Source of the DNA: an uncultured Ruminococcus sp.
GTDB lineage: Bacteria; Bacillota; Clostridia; Lachnospirales; Lachnospiraceae
Direction: 5' to 3'
Length of the DNA stretch: 64,000 nt
NCBI GenBank assembly: GCA_946494335.1
Contig: CAMMBV010000010.1
Location: forward strand, 23,447-87,446
A program made the position numbers and the translations under genes. Under the pieces are notes generated by a model. The model saw only the letters and a program-made list of their open reading frames with translations. It made no database searches and was not told where the DNA came from. Below are positions 34,512 to 43,426 of this stretch, one piece after another. Each line of letters begins with the position of its first letter. Positions within the stretch are counted from its first letter, which is position 1.

Positions 34512-35828
34512 ATGAGTAGAAACGAAGAAATTTTTAAAGAGGCAGAACAGTATCTTGTCAGCGGAGCATCCGCAGGTCAGAGATATAATGGAGTGCTTGG
34601 AATGCCGCTTTACATGGATCATGCAGATGGCGCATATCTGTATGATGTGGATGGAAATCGATACATAGATTTTCACGGTGGTTCCGGTGCCGCTTTGTTC
34701 GGACATAATCATCCGAAGATCAAAGAGGCGGTTGAGAAATCTATTGAGAGAGGATTTTTCATGAATTATGACACAGAGGATACGGTTGAACTGGCAAAGC
34801 TGGTTCGTGAAGTGTTCCCAAGCTGTGAAAAAATCAGACTTGCAAACACAGGGTCAGAGGCCACACAGGGTGCTATCCGGCTGGCAAGAGGATATACAGG
34901 CAGAAATTTGGTGTTGAAATTTGAAGGCCATTTCCACGGTATGCATGAAAATATCTGGTTTAATCATAATGATGTTAGAGCTGAGCTTGGAGATGGTATT
35001 GTGGAGACAGTACCGGATTCTCAGGGTTTCCAGTTGAATGCCAAAGACAGTGTTGTTGTTGTAAAGTTCAATGATTTGGATGCTCTGGAGGCGGCAGTTA
35101 AAAAATACAAAGGCCAGATTGCATGTCTTATCATGGAGCCCATCAGTTTTAACTGTGGATGTCTGGAGACGCGTCCAGGATTTCTGCAAAATGTTCGTGA
35201 TATCTGCACCAGAGAAAATATTCTTCTTATCTTTGATGAAGTAATCTGCGGACTGAGAATGAGACCAGGTTCTGCACAGAAACGCTTTAATGTACTTCCT
35301 GATCTGACCACAACAGCCAAAGCGATTGGCGGTGGTATTCCTATCGCTCTGGTAGGAGGCAAAGCCGAGATTATGGATCATTTCAGTCCTAAGGGATCGG
35401 TAGTGATGTCAGGTACATATACTGGTGCACTGATGTCTGTTATGGCATCTGTGGCATGTTTCAAAATTGCGTTGGAGCCGGGATTTTATGATCATATTGA
35501 AGCACTGGGTGATAAATTGTTCAATGGTATCAATGGGCTGTTTAAAAAGCACGGTTTGAAAGGACATGTACGCGGTGTCGGTGCCCGGTTTGCCATTTAT
35601 TTTGGTATTGAAAATCCGGATGACGACTATGATTTCCGGAAAGTGGCAGCTGAATTTGACCGTGCAGCGGATCGTAAATTTGTTACGGAAGCTGTTAAAA
35701 ACGGGCTGTGGTTCCATGATACATCCACTAAGATCACGCCTGCACACCGTGCGCTGATGTCCGCACATTCGATGAAGGATATGGAAGATACGCTGGAGAG
35801 AATAGATCAGATATTCAGGACGTTGTAA
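34512..35828 (+). CDS. Class III PLP-dependent aminotransferase, glutamate-1-semialdehyde aminomutase-like
   Basis: This 438-residue enzyme has the fold-type I, class III pattern: substrate loop IDFHGGSGAALFGHNHP, PLP phosphate site NTGSEATQGAIRLARGYTG at about 112-130, FDEVICGLR with Asp242, and the Schiff-base Lys270 in TTTAKAIGGGIP. It resembles HemL-type aminomutases, which move an amino group within one molecule. There are no heme genes nearby. It is first in the operon with a hydantoinase-like ASKHA protein (3-nt gap), a fused B12 mutase and an exporter, so it probably shifts or removes the amino group of an amino acid in a catabolic pathway. Confidence 0.88.
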   Translation: MSRNEEIFKEAEQYLVSGASAGQRYNGVLGMPLYMDHADGAYLYDVDGNRYIDFHGGSGAALFGHNHPKIKEAVEKSIERGFFMNYDTEDTVELAKLVREVFPSCEKIRLANTGSEATQGAIRLARGYTGRNLVLKFEGHFHGMHENIWFNHNDVRAELGDGIVETVPDSQGFQLNAKDSVVVVKFNDLDALEAAVKKYKGQIACLIMEPISFNCGCLETRPGFLQNVRDICTRENILLIFDEVICGLRMRPGSAQKRFNVLPDLTTTAKAIGGGIPIALVGGKAEIMDHFSPKGSVVMSGTYTGALMSVMASVACFKIALEPGFYDHIEALGDKLFNGINGLFKKHGLKGHVRGVGARFAIYFGIENPDDDYDFRKVAAEFDRAADRKFVTEAVKNGLWFHDTSTKITPAHRALMSAHSMKDMEDTLERIDQIFRTL

Positions 35829-35831
35829 ACT

Positions 35832-37784
35832 ATGAAAAAAATTTTAGGTATTGATACCGGCGGTACATATACGGATTCCGTGATACTGGAGGCGGGCACA
35901 AAAAATTTGCTTTATAAAGCAAAGACCCCCACAACAAAGAATAATCTCAGGCATTGTATTGAGACTTGTTTTGAGGAAATTCCTCCCGACTTATTGCAGG
36001 ATATCTCGATGGTGTGCCTTTCTACAACACTGGCTACGAATGCGATTGTTGAAAATCACGGATGCAAGGAGGGGTTGATTCTCATTGGAAAAAGGCCAAA
36101 GGGAATGATGCCTACCAGTCGCTATGCGATTGTTGAGGGGCTCTGCGATATTATGGGCAGAATGAAGCACCCGCTTAATAAAGAAGAGATTATCGAAACA
36201 ATCGAAAAATTCCGGGATAAAGTTGATGCAATTGCAGTTTCAGGATACGCCAGTATCAGGAACCCGGCACATGAAAGTTATATTGCAGAAATGGTACGGG
36301 AACGGCTGAATATTCCGGTAGTCTGCGCACACGAATTGACCACAACGCTTGGCTATTATGAGCGTACTGTTACTGCGGATTTGAATGCACGACTTATTCC
36401 GCTTGTATGTAACTTGATAGATTCCGTAAAGCACGTCATGGAACGTCTTTTAATTAACGCACCTCTTATGATTGTAAAGGGGGATGGTAGTTTAATGACA
36501 GATGCCTGTGCCAGAAGTAAGCCGATTGAGACTATTCTTTCCGGTCCGGCGGCCAGTGTCATGGGAGGGATTTATCTCTCCGGCCTGAAGGACGCGTTTG
36601 TGATGGATATCGGAGGTACGACGACAGATATTGCAAATGTTGTGAAAGGACAGCTGGCAATCCGTAATGAAGGAGCAAAAGTCGGAAAATGGTATACACA
36701 GGTCAGGGCGGCTGAGGTTTTTACGGCAGGACTGGGAGGCGACAGCCGGATATTGACAGACGGAAATCAGCAGATACAGATCGGGCCGGAAAAATCGATT
36801 CCCTACTGTATGGCTTCAAAAGATTATCCGGAACTTCTGTGTGAATTGGGTGAAATCTATATCAGTGATGCCTACCGTCATTTCCGATACCATGATGAAG
36901 AGGCGTATGTATTAATTAAAAAATACAGGAAGCTTGCCTATACAAAGGATGAAGAAATCATCATAGAAATTTTAAGGTCGTCGCCCCACACGCTCTATTA
37001 CCTGGAGACTCATATTCAGGTGACAAACTTACGGGAAATTATTTCTGATCTGCTGCAGGAGGGTGTTATTGGACGCATCTCACTTACGCCTACGGATGTA
37101 TTGCATTGTTCCGGGGAATATCGAAAATGGCCTTTCAGAATTTCAGAACTGGCAACAGCAATAGCTGCCGATCAGACAGGAATGACCATACAAGAGTACA
37201 TAGATGCGGTCCGCCAAAGAATAACACAGCTTTTGAATTGTGACGCAATTCAGGCGGCAATGTACTTTGATCATCAGGGATTTGATATCCCAAATGATCC
37301 CGCAGCAGATTATTTTATTAATTACCTCTATTTTGAACATAGATCATCGGTACTCACAGCTTCCTATCATCTGGAAAAACCGATTGTGGCGATTGGAGCA
37401 TCTGCTGCAGCCTGGACAAAAGAGCTTTCCGGAGCAATGGACACAAAAGTGATGATTCCGAAGCATGCGGAAGTTGCAAATGCTGTAGGGGCGGCGGTTG
37501 GAAAATCCGTGGAAAAAATTGAAATCCTGATTCGGCGCGACAGTGTGAATGGAAATTTTATTGTATATTCGCCGATCCAAAGATGTTCCTTTGAAACATT
37601 GGATGAGGCGGCTCAATATGCGAGAGAAAGTGGAAATGTGTGTATTGAGCGCATGGCTGAGAGCAGAGATTTTAAAGTCAGTGTAAAAGAAGAGGACACG
37701 GAAATAGAAGATGTTACGAATGGGAACATGACATTTGTTGAAAGGGTGGTAACGGTCAGGGCAGATTTTTACAATTATCAATAA
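35832..37784 (+). CDS. Hydantoinase/oxoprolinase-family ASKHA protein
   Basis: This 650-residue protein opens with the HyuA-type phosphate motif ILGIDTGGTYTDSVILEAG at residues 4-22, has LSTTLATNAIVE at about 59-70, and the second ASKHA motif FVMDIGGTTTDIANVV near residue 256. These proteins use ATP in ring opening of hydantoins or 5-oxoproline. In B12 mutase operons ASKHA proteins (GlmL/MutL) also reactivate the mutase. No HyuB partner is present, and the gene is between the PLP enzyme and the B12 mutase gene, so a reactivase or a stand-alone lactam or hydantoin hydrolase are both possible. Confidence 0.78.
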   Translation: MKKILGIDTGGTYTDSVILEAGTKNLLYKAKTPTTKNNLRHCIETCFEEIPPDLLQDISMVCLSTTLATNAIVENHGCKEGLILIGKRPKGMMPTSRYAIVEGLCDIMGRMKHPLNKEEIIETIEKFRDKVDAIAVSGYASIRNPAHESYIAEMVRERLNIPVVCAHELTTTLGYYERTVTADLNARLIPLVCNLIDSVKHVMERLLINAPLMIVKGDGSLMTDACARSKPIETILSGPAASVMGGIYLSGLKDAFVMDIGGTTTDIANVVKGQLAIRNEGAKVGKWYTQVRAAEVFTAGLGGDSRILTDGNQQIQIGPEKSIPYCMASKDYPELLCELGEIYISDAYRHFRYHDEEAYVLIKKYRKLAYTKDEEIIIEILRSSPHTLYYLETHIQVTNLREIISDLLQEGVIGRISLTPTDVLHCSGEYRKWPFRISELATAIAADQTGMTIQEYIDAVRQRITQLLNCDAIQAAMYFDHQGFDIPNDPAADYFINYLYFEHRSSVLTASYHLEKPIVAIGASAAAWTKELSGAMDTKVMIPKHAEVANAVGAAVGKSVEKIEILIRRDSVNGNFIVYSPIQRCSFETLDEAAQYARESGNVCIERMAESRDFKVSVKEEDTEIEDVTNGNMTFVERVVTVRADFYNYQ

Positions 37785-37842
37785 AATTAAAAAGGGAGGG
37801 ACAAAAGGTGAAAAAACAAAACAATAGTAGGGAGGTATGCAT

Positions 37843-39597
37843 ATGGATCAGGCTTTAAAAGAATACATTGCCAGTTTAAAACCAAAAGGATTCCCGGATG
37901 GAAATGATCTCGTAAAAGAAGGAATGGAGATGGCAAAGGACATTCCGTGGAATAAGTCCAGATTTCTGAAAGAATATGGATATGAAAGTCATCTGGAATA
38001 CAGAAAGAAAAACTTAGCAGATGGAAAACAGACTTATCAGCTACTGATGGGGCTGTCAACGTTGGAAGAAGAGGTTGAGGGAATCAAAAAAATAGATGAG
38101 TTTGCGAAGAGAACCGGTTTTGAAGTGCGTTCCATGCAGTCTATCCCAAGTTCTCTGGTTGGCCTTCCGCCAGAATACTGGGAGGGTGCACCAAGACCAA
38201 CCAGCTATATGATGGAAAAAGAGGAGGACTGGATTGCGCATACGGAAGCGGCGCCGGTGGATGTCTGCTGGCAGGACTGGCATTTGGCAAGTCCCAACAA
38301 TCTGAATGAGACAAAATACGCGTTAAAAGCGGGAACGTCAAGACTCGGTTGTTTTTCGACATTTACCTGGGATTATCCAGGATATCATGATGAAAAACAG
38401 AGATTTTCCGATATGATGCGCACAATGGGAATTCTTGCTGCAAAGAAGGATGAGGGAATGGACTGCATTACCTATCCGGAAGACGGCATGCCCGGGTATT
38501 TCATGGACATCGTCTCTTATGTCGGCTATGAGATGGTAGAGCATTATATCATAGAAGATTTATGCGGCGCCAGAATGTCTTTCTCATATGGGGGGCTGCT
38601 CTCTGAGATTCTTCCGAGAATGGCGTTTGCATTGGCGATGGAAAAATTGTATGGAACACCTGATCATCCGTTTGTGACTTATTACAACGGGTCTACAAAT
38701 GAGCAGTGGGATCATGATCTGGAAGCCAATTATGGACTCGGTGCATCGGAGATGTTGATCGAGGCTGTTATCAATCTGAAGTACAATATGCCGGTTGTCA
38801 TCAATCCGGTTTCCATTACAGAAGCACAGCGTGTTCCAACGCTCGAAGAGTTATTTAACATTGTAAAATGCGGAATCGGCGTAGAGCGAAAGGCAAAGGA
38901 ATGGCTGTCGATTATTGATTTCTCCAAATTTGAGAAACTAAGAGATCTTCTTATTGAGCAGGGAACTATTTTCTATAATAATGTGATGGAAGGATTCAAA
39001 GAAGCTGGCGTCAATGTAAATGATCCATTGGAGATGGTTATGGTACTGCGCCATTTTGATCCTGCAAAATTCGAGCAGGTGTTCCATCCCAGCATGGAAA
39101 GATACGGTTACTTTGTACCATACGTTCCAACGGTACTTGGACGCGAAACGGTAGAGAAGGAAAAAGAAATTATTGCGGAACTGAAAGAAAAAGGATACGA
39201 AAATGCAGTGAAAGGAAAGAAGATTATCTGTGCATCCGCAGATGGACATAGTTATGGCCTGCAGCTGATTGACACTGTATGGCGTGAAATGAATGCAGAA
39301 GTAGTCAATGCGGGAACGAATATGGAAGCCTCATTTCTGCTGGATCTGGCTGATGAAGAGGACGCAGATGTTGTCATTGTCAGTGTGCACTGCGGACAGA
39401 GTCTCGACTATGCCAAAATTATTTCGGAGATGTCTAAAAAGCGTAACAAGAAGTATAACGTTGTAATGGGAGGAATGTTGAATGCAATGCTTCCCGGTTA
39501 CACAGAACCTGTCGACGTAGCTGATTTGATTAATGAAATGGGAGTTTTCGCAACCAACGATTTTGAAAAGCAGATTAACTACATAGCAGAAAAATAA
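37843..39597 (+). CDS. Fused adenosylcobalamin-dependent mutase (GlmE-like TIM barrel plus B12-binding domain)
   Basis: The gene encodes 584 residues from ATG 37843, 7 nt after GGGAGG; ATG 37837 is too close. Residues 1-450 resemble the TIM-barrel subunit of methylaspartate (glutamate) mutase. Residues 455-584 form a Rossmann-like B12 domain with the base-off motif DGHSYG (DxHxxG, 465-470), then VVIVSVHCGQS and NVVMGGMLN, which parallel VSSLYGQ and YVGGNIV in GlmS. In known glutamate mutases these parts are separate subunits. It should catalyse a radical carbon-skeleton or amino shift of an amino-acid-like substrate. The OraE aminomutases also carry a C-terminal B12 domain, so an aminomutase role is possible, perhaps using the PLP enzyme at 34512. 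Confidence 0.8.
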   Translation: MDQALKEYIASLKPKGFPDGNDLVKEGMEMAKDIPWNKSRFLKEYGYESHLEYRKKNLADGKQTYQLLMGLSTLEEEVEGIKKIDEFAKRTGFEVRSMQSIPSSLVGLPPEYWEGAPRPTSYMMEKEEDWIAHTEAAPVDVCWQDWHLASPNNLNETKYALKAGTSRLGCFSTFTWDYPGYHDEKQRFSDMMRTMGILAAKKDEGMDCITYPEDGMPGYFMDIVSYVGYEMVEHYIIEDLCGARMSFSYGGLLSEILPRMAFALAMEKLYGTPDHPFVTYYNGSTNEQWDHDLEANYGLGASEMLIEAVINLKYNMPVVINPVSITEAQRVPTLEELFNIVKCGIGVERKAKEWLSIIDFSKFEKLRDLLIEQGTIFYNNVMEGFKEAGVNVNDPLEMVMVLRHFDPAKFEQVFHPSMERYGYFVPYVPTVLGRETVEKEKEIIAELKEKGYENAVKGKKIICASADGHSYGLQLIDTVWREMNAEVVNAGTNMEASFLLDLADEEDADVVIVSVHCGQSLDYAKIISEMSKKRNKKYNVVMGGMLNAMLPGYTEPVDVADLINEMGVFATNDFEKQINYIAEK

Positions 39598-39617
39598 TTG
39601 ATGAAGGAGAGAGTAAA

Positions 39618-40679
39618 ATGGCAACAACAAATGCGAAAGGGCAAACGCCGCAGGAGGCGTACAATGCCAGGAAAATCAAAATGGCACTCAGCGGAATGAA
39701 AATAGCGTTTTTGCTTCCCATTTCGGCAATTATTCAAAATATTTTTAACTCATCTGTGACAGATACCGTATCGAGACAGCTTTCTGATAAGGTTATCGTC
39801 AGTATTATAATTTCCATTGTATTGTTGGGAATCGGAGATGTTTTTGCAGGCATCTTTACCCTGATTTACAATATGGCGAAAGGAAAAGGATTGAAAGAAT
39901 ATAAAAGAACAGTATCTATGAAGATTTCATGGATGATGCTTTTGGCAGCTGCATTTGCCGGACCGCTTGCTACAGGCTGTTGGATGGCGGCAACGCCCTT
40001 TTGCGGACTGACAACCGTGGCAATCATAACAAGCCTTGGACCGATACTGACGGCGATTTTTGGACGTTTTTTCCTTCATGAAAAACTCAATACAAGAATT
40101 TATCTTGGAATTGTCATTGTAATTGCAGGAGTGATCGTTGCAGGGTACTCAGGGGCCTCCGGTGCGGGAAATAATTTTATTCTTGGCGTTATCCTTGCAT
40201 TTATGGCTCCGATCGGATTTGCTGCTGAAGGACAGTTTTCTACATTTGTGGGAGACATTATTGATCCAAATGTAGGATGTGGATTCTTCCGTTGTTTCGG
40301 GTCAGGAATCATCGGACTGGTCTGTATGGCGATTCTGGCGGCAGCCACAGGAAATATTGCTGCATACGGTTTAATATTTAAAATTGTATTTACAAAACCT
40401 GTGACACTTTTATTCGTAGCAGCTATGGGACTTCTCGGGGCAGTGAACTACAATTCCGCTTATCTGGCTTTCAACAGGACAGGTCCCTCCAGAACGCTGG
40501 CAATCGACAGTTCGAGACCTGTGTGGAGTATTATCTTCGGATACTTGTTTGCGTTCCTTGGAGTGCAGGATTATTCTGTAACGGCTCTTGCTATTGCAGG
40601 TGCAGTGATCGTAGTGGTTGGTTTGTTCCTTGTAATTGGGAAGCCGTCAGAGCTGGTCAACCTGAGAAATGTAGAATAA
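39618..40679 (+). CDS. EamA/DMT-type transporter
   Basis: This 353-residue membrane protein has about ten hydrophobic segments arranged as two EamA repeats (FCGLTTVAIITSLGPILTAIFGRFFLHEKL in the first, RTGPSRTLAIDSSRPVWSIIFGYLFAFLG in the second). Such proteins export or import amino acids and small metabolites. It is 20 nt after the B12 mutase gene in the same operon and may carry the substrate or product of the pathway. Confidence 0.85.
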   Translation: MATTNAKGQTPQEAYNARKIKMALSGMKIAFLLPISAIIQNIFNSSVTDTVSRQLSDKVIVSIIISIVLLGIGDVFAGIFTLIYNMAKGKGLKEYKRTVSMKISWMMLLAAAFAGPLATGCWMAATPFCGLTTVAIITSLGPILTAIFGRFFLHEKLNTRIYLGIVIVIAGVIVAGYSGASGAGNNFILGVILAFMAPIGFAAEGQFSTFVGDIIDPNVGCGFFRCFGSGIIGLVCMAILAAATGNIAAYGLIFKIVFTKPVTLLFVAAMGLLGAVNYNSAYLAFNRTGPSRTLAIDSSRPVWSIIFGYLFAFLGVQDYSVTALAIAGAVIVVVGLFLVIGKPSELVNLRNVE

Positions 40680-40700
40680 ACACAAAAGGGAGGTACTATT

Positions 40701-40967
40701 ATGCAGTTGCCATTAAAGACAAGAATTCTTCAGTATGCACTCTTACAAGAAGGAGATTTTACTGTCGATGATATTATGAAAGGGATTGAAAAGGAATACA
40801 GAAGCGAGCGCCTTTTTAACAAAAAGCAGGTGGAGGAATATTTTCAGTCTTTTGTCGGTATTGGATTCTTTGAGGAGTCGAGACTTGAGTTTGACAACAA
40901 CGGAGATCTTATTACATATTGCAAAACAACAGATTACGCAAAAGACAGATGTAAAATGTTGATGTAG
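40701..40967 (+). CDS. Small protein of unknown function, last gene of the B12 mutase operon
   Basis: This 88-residue protein starts behind AAAGGGAGG. It has two helical parts (TRILQYALLQEGDFTVDDIMKGI and NKKQVEEYFQSFVGIGFFEE) and a short C-terminal region with two Cys. The helix-turn-helix-like start suggests a small winged-helix regulator. Small subunits also accompany aminomutases (OraS), but OraS is longer and I see no clear match. It is followed by a strong terminator. Confidence 0.65.
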   Translation: MQLPLKTRILQYALLQEGDFTVDDIMKGIEKEYRSERLFNKKQVEEYFQSFVGIGFFEESRLEFDNNGDLITYCKTTDYAKDRCKMLM

Positions 40968-41008
40968 TAATAGTCTCTTTACTAAATAAACTCCTATATA
41001 TTCCTTAA

Positions 41009-41055
41009 AAGGGGTGCTGCCTGAATAGCCGAGCTATCGGGCGGCACCCTCATTC
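41009..41055 (+). terminator. Rho-independent terminator of the B12 mutase operon
   Basis: The stem GGGGTGCTGCCTGA / TCGGGCGGCACCC is followed by TCATTCATT. Confidence 0.8.
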
Positions 41056-41080
41056 ATTATAGCAAAGCAGACTGTAAATA

Positions 41081-41108
41081 TTGACGAATAAATATTAATA
41101 CATATAAT
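41081..41108 (+). promoter_or_regulatory. Promoter of the first ROK regulator
   Basis: TTGACG at 41081-41086, a 16-nt spacer and TATAAT at 41103-41108. AACACTATAAATA at 41111 resembles the operator before the second ROK gene. Confidence 0.6.
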
Positions 41109-41165
41109 AAAAACACTATAAATAATTGGAAGACTGCGATGATCAGCGAAAAAGGAGTTCAGAAC

Positions 41166-42188
41166 ATGAAGTTAAGAAGCATATCGGAACTGAAAAATTT
41201 TAATACAGAACAAATTCGCGAAGTCATACAGAGGAAAGAGATATTCACAAAAGCAATGATCTTCAAAGAAACATCACTGAGCATGGCGACGTGCGCAAAT
41301 ACTATTAATGATATGCTTGAGAATAAAGAAGTCATCCAGGTAGACAGGACAGAACTGCAGATAGGCAGACCGGCGGTAAAATATACTTATAACAGAGATT
41401 ATCTCCATGTAATAGGGATATCTATTTTCAATGAACATTACAAATATACAGTGAAAACCGTTGTTACAGATGCTCTTGGGATCATACGGGATCATCGGTA
41501 TTTCGATTATGAGGAATTTCAGTATGCGGATCTTATATACCTTTTGCAAGATGAATTGAAGAGAGATCCGCTTATTCAGGGAATTGAAATCGGTGTGCCG
41601 GGGGTTATCAATGAAGGGGTGCTTGAAAAGTGTGATATTCTTTCTTTGACAGGGCTGGAACTGGGACGCATGCTGGAGGAGGAACTTGGTATTGAAGTAG
41701 AGGTAAAAAATGATATGGAGTATATGGCATACGGTGCATATCATACGAAAGCAAAAAGCAGAGGCAATATGGCGGCGCTTTATTTTCCGAATGGAAGTAA
41801 GGGAATTGCCGGATGTGGTTTTGTCATTGAGGGTAAAGTTTTGAAAGGATTTTCCAATTTTGCCGGAGAATTATATGTTATTCCCGAGGCATTCGGAGTT
41901 TCCAGGCAAAAGCAGCTGTCGGCGTGGAAGAACAGAGAAGATTTTCTTAAGTATGCGGCGCATATGGTACTCATTGTCATTGCCAGTATAAACCCTGAAG
42001 AAATTATCATCATGGGAAGCGATGTGAAGGATGAGGAACTGCCATGCATTCGTAAATATTGTGCCAGTGTGGTACCGAAAAAGCATATGGTAGATATTCG
42101 TATAGATCATGAATATGAAAAAACTTATAGTAAGGGGCTTGTTCAATCTGCTTTGAACAGACTGTTGTTTCCGGTTTCTGAAGGTTGA
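41166..42188 (+). CDS. ROK family transcriptional regulator (first of tandem pair)
   Basis: The gene encodes 340 residues from ATG 41166, placed well after AAAGGAG; ATG 41139 has no ribosome site. Residues 1-80 form a winged HTH (FKETSLSMATCANTINDMLEN). The rest is a ROK/ASKHA domain (EIGVPGVINEG at about 140, FSNFAGELYVI at about 228). It lacks the usual CxCGxxGC zinc motif of sugar-kinase ROK proteins. It is similar along its length to the next gene. The pair follows the B12 mutase operon and may sense a pathway intermediate. Confidence 0.82.
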   Translation: MKLRSISELKNFNTEQIREVIQRKEIFTKAMIFKETSLSMATCANTINDMLENKEVIQVDRTELQIGRPAVKYTYNRDYLHVIGISIFNEHYKYTVKTVVTDALGIIRDHRYFDYEEFQYADLIYLLQDELKRDPLIQGIEIGVPGVINEGVLEKCDILSLTGLELGRMLEEELGIEVEVKNDMEYMAYGAYHTKAKSRGNMAALYFPNGSKGIAGCGFVIEGKVLKGFSNFAGELYVIPEAFGVSRQKQLSAWKNREDFLKYAAHMVLIVIASINPEEIIIMGSDVKDEELPCIRKYCASVVPKKHMVDIRIDHEYEKTYSKGLVQSALNRLLFPVSEG

Positions 42189-42217
42189 GATTGATAATCA
42201 GAAAAAAGTAAGTTATA

Positions 42218-42242
42218 ATAACACCTATAAATAGTGTTATTA
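42218..42242 (+). promoter_or_regulatory. Inverted repeat before the second ROK gene, candidate operator
   Basis: AATAACAC and GTGTTATT form a perfect 8-bp inverted repeat with a 9-nt spacer (CTATAAATA), 30 nt before the start at 42273. Confidence 0.5.
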
Positions 42243-42272
42243 TTAATTTGAGAAATACAGGAGTAGGAAAAT

Positions 42273-43298
42273 ATGTTATCTTGGAGTACACCGGATCTTA
42301 AACTTTACAATAAAGAACTGATACGAAAAGAAATTCAAAAGAGTGAAACATGCAGGAAGTCTCAGATTGCGCGGTTAACTTCGCTCAGCATTGGGACGTG
42401 CAACACTGCGATCAATGAGATGCTAAGAGACAATGAAATCATTAAGGTTGATCAGGAAGAGTTGATTATGGGACGTCCTGCAGACAGATTCTGCTATAAT
42501 AAAGATTATTTCCATGTTATGGGGATGTATCTTAGCGGAGAGCACAGATGTAATCTGATTGAATATGCTGTCGCAGATGCCCTTGGCGGGGAAAGTGTGC
42601 ATGAATCCTTTGAGACGGAAACGATTACTTACGATTTGATTGAAGAAACTGTAGGGAAGATGGTGACGGCCGATCCGTTGATCAGGAGTCTGTCCATCGG
42701 AATACCAGGTATCACCAGCGACGGTGTTGTAGAGCGGTGTGATATTTCGACGATTGTAGGAGTAGATTTGGAAGGCAATCTGAAAAGAAAATTCGATATT
42801 GATGTGGAAGTGCGCAACGATATGGATTTTATTGCGTATGGAGCTTACCATACGATCTACAATGGGACGGCGAATATGGCGGCGGTCTTTTTCCCGTCAG
42901 AGAGTGAAGGTACCGTGGGGTGTGGGTTCGTAGTAAACGGAAAGGTACTGCGGGGTTATACCAAATTCTCGGGAGAAGTTTCATATATCCTGGAGGGATT
43001 CGGTATATCCAGAAAACAGCAGGCCAAGTATTGGGGTGACCGGGATATTTTTCTGGTGTATGCAGCACAGATTGTTTTGATTATTATTGCTACTCTGGAT
43101 CCGGAAGAGATCGTGTTGATCGGTAACGATATTCGCCAGGAGGAAGTGCCGGCGATTGTTGAATTTTGCAGCAAGATTGTATCGGATCGTCATATTCCTA
43201 AAATCGTGGCGACAAGTGATTATGAAAATAATTATATCAAAGGTCTGGTCAGAGCATCTATCAACAGAATTTCATTTCCGATTTCTGAGCCGCTGTGA
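42273..43298 (+). CDS. ROK family transcriptional regulator (second of tandem pair)
   Basis: This 341-residue protein is a paralogue of the 41166 product, with the winged HTH (IARLTSLSIGTCNTAINEML) and the ROK domain (SIGIPGITSDG, YTKFSGEVSYIL). It also lacks the canonical ROK zinc cysteines. The two regulators have their own promoters or operators and could respond to different ligands or form a cross-regulating pair. Confidence 0.82.
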   Translation: MLSWSTPDLKLYNKELIRKEIQKSETCRKSQIARLTSLSIGTCNTAINEMLRDNEIIKVDQEELIMGRPADRFCYNKDYFHVMGMYLSGEHRCNLIEYAVADALGGESVHESFETETITYDLIEETVGKMVTADPLIRSLSIGIPGITSDGVVERCDISTIVGVDLEGNLKRKFDIDVEVRNDMDFIAYGAYHTIYNGTANMAAVFFPSESEGTVGCGFVVNGKVLRGYTKFSGEVSYILEGFGISRKQQAKYWGDRDIFLVYAAQIVLIIIATLDPEEIVLIGNDIRQEEVPAIVEFCSKIVSDRHIPKIVATSDYENNYIKGLVRASINRISFPISEPL

Positions 43299-43329
43299 CA
43301 ATCTGTATTTTAATCTGTATAATTAGTAA

Positions 43330-43376
43330 ATTGATCCAAAGAATGTTCAGTTTGAAAAACTGCTTTCTTTGGCGCT
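43330..43376 (+). other. Stable hairpin before the UvrA-like gene
   Basis: CCAAAGAA / TTCTTTGG with an inner CAGTTT / AAACTG stem lies in the 128-nt gap after the second ROK gene. No T tract follows; it could be a terminator remnant or a leader structure. Confidence 0.4.
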
Positions 43377-43426
43377 ATATAATATAATACTTATAATAAA
43401 TACAAAATTAAATAAGGGAGGAAAGT

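Noticed and set aside
34512..35828. Calling the class III aminotransferase hemL
   Set aside because: The similarity to glutamate-1-semialdehyde aminomutase is clear, but the operon context is amino-acid catabolism and no tetrapyrrole genes are nearby.
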